DNA from: Deltaproteobacteria bacterium
GTDB lineage: Bacteria > Desulfobacterota > Desulfobaccia > Desulfobaccales > 0-14-0-80-60-11
DNA: 32,397 nt
NCBI GenBank assembly: GCA_021813445.1
Contig: JAKAKP010000009.1
Coordinates: 1-32,397 of the forward strand
Reading direction: 5' to 3'
Of this stretch, positions 32,361 to 32,397 are shown in pieces. Position 1 is the first letter of the stretch; each line of letters begins with the position of its first letter. The notes beneath the pieces were generated by a model, which searched no databases, was not told the origin of the DNA, and saw only the letters and a list, made by a program, of their open reading frames with translations. The position numbers and the translations under genes were made by a program.

Positions 32361-32397
32361 ATGGGAAAAGTTACCAAGTGCATCGCCCACCTTTCCA
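32361..32397 (+). CDS. Start of an unidentified gene, cut by the window
   Basis: Twelve complete codons, MGKVTKCIAHLS, begin at ATG 32361, preceded by AAGGGGG at 5-base spacing. The upstream tract (about 32295-32330) is AT-rich and could be the end of an insertion sequence. A transposase is one possibility, but twelve residues do not allow a family call. Confidence 0.45.
   Translation, partial: MGKVTKCIAHLS

Overview
The window looks like a chromosomal stretch of a GC-rich, anaerobic, Gram-negative bacterium, most likely a deltaproteobacterium (Desulfobacterota). The evidence is indirect: a SelB selenocysteine factor, a menaquinone-type UbiE/MenG methyltransferase, a TIGR03960/TIGR03936 radical SAM protein next to RNase G, a family I-type CoA-transferase, and dispersed G/C-run intergenic repeats. 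No rRNA, tRNA or CRISPR array is visible, and the lineage call is inference.

Layout, left to right. (1) 1-2476: the 3' part of a fused transaldolase/glucose-6-phosphate isomerase, then a DUF488 gene with a non-canonical start. (2) 2836-4217: MenG/UbiE and a second SAM methyltransferase, overlapping by 4 bp. (3) 4688-8494: gnd, zwf and pgl, the complete oxidative pentose phosphate branch. It is bracketed by two inverted copies of a roughly 260-bp non-coding repeat (4288-4545 and 8637-8898). Together with the Tal-Pgi fusion this is a nearly complete hexose-phosphate/NADPH module. (4) 9210-14153: a methyl-accepting chemotaxis protein and a large PAS-PAS-PAS-GAF hybrid histidine kinase. (5) 14583-15739: two small membrane-protein genes (PH-like domain and Yip1-like). 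(6) 15692-21205, minus strand: a tightly packed run galT - glgA - triple-GAF histidine kinase - CheY-like regulator - LapA-like membrane protein. Sugar-nucleotide/glucan synthesis is therefore joined to a cytosolic two-component pair. (7) 21502-24573, minus strand: DUF2905, a CoA-transferase, a DUF559 endonuclease-like gene, and an HNH-repeat gene interrupted at an A8 tract. (8) 24687-25415: a stand-alone hisA. (9) 25767-32132: radical SAM protein, RNase G and SelB, all on the plus strand. (10) The right edge has a terminator for selB, then the first 12 codons of a further gene whose ribosome binding site sits in a hairpin.

The gaps between genes are unusually informative. One composite repeat with G/C-run blocks and a twin hairpin core occurs three times in near-full form and once as a deletion derivative. 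Separate paired G/C-run blocks lie at 23219-23315 and 28400-28487.

The most interesting candidates are: the A_AAA_AAA heptamer exactly at the frame junction of the HNH-repeat gene (programmed -1 frameshift, phase switch or decay); the inverted repeats around the oxidative pentose phosphate cassette; the altered substrate/metal motifs in GlgA (RSGG) and GalT (CPFD) next to a triple-GAF kinase; and the hairpin-masked start at the right edge.
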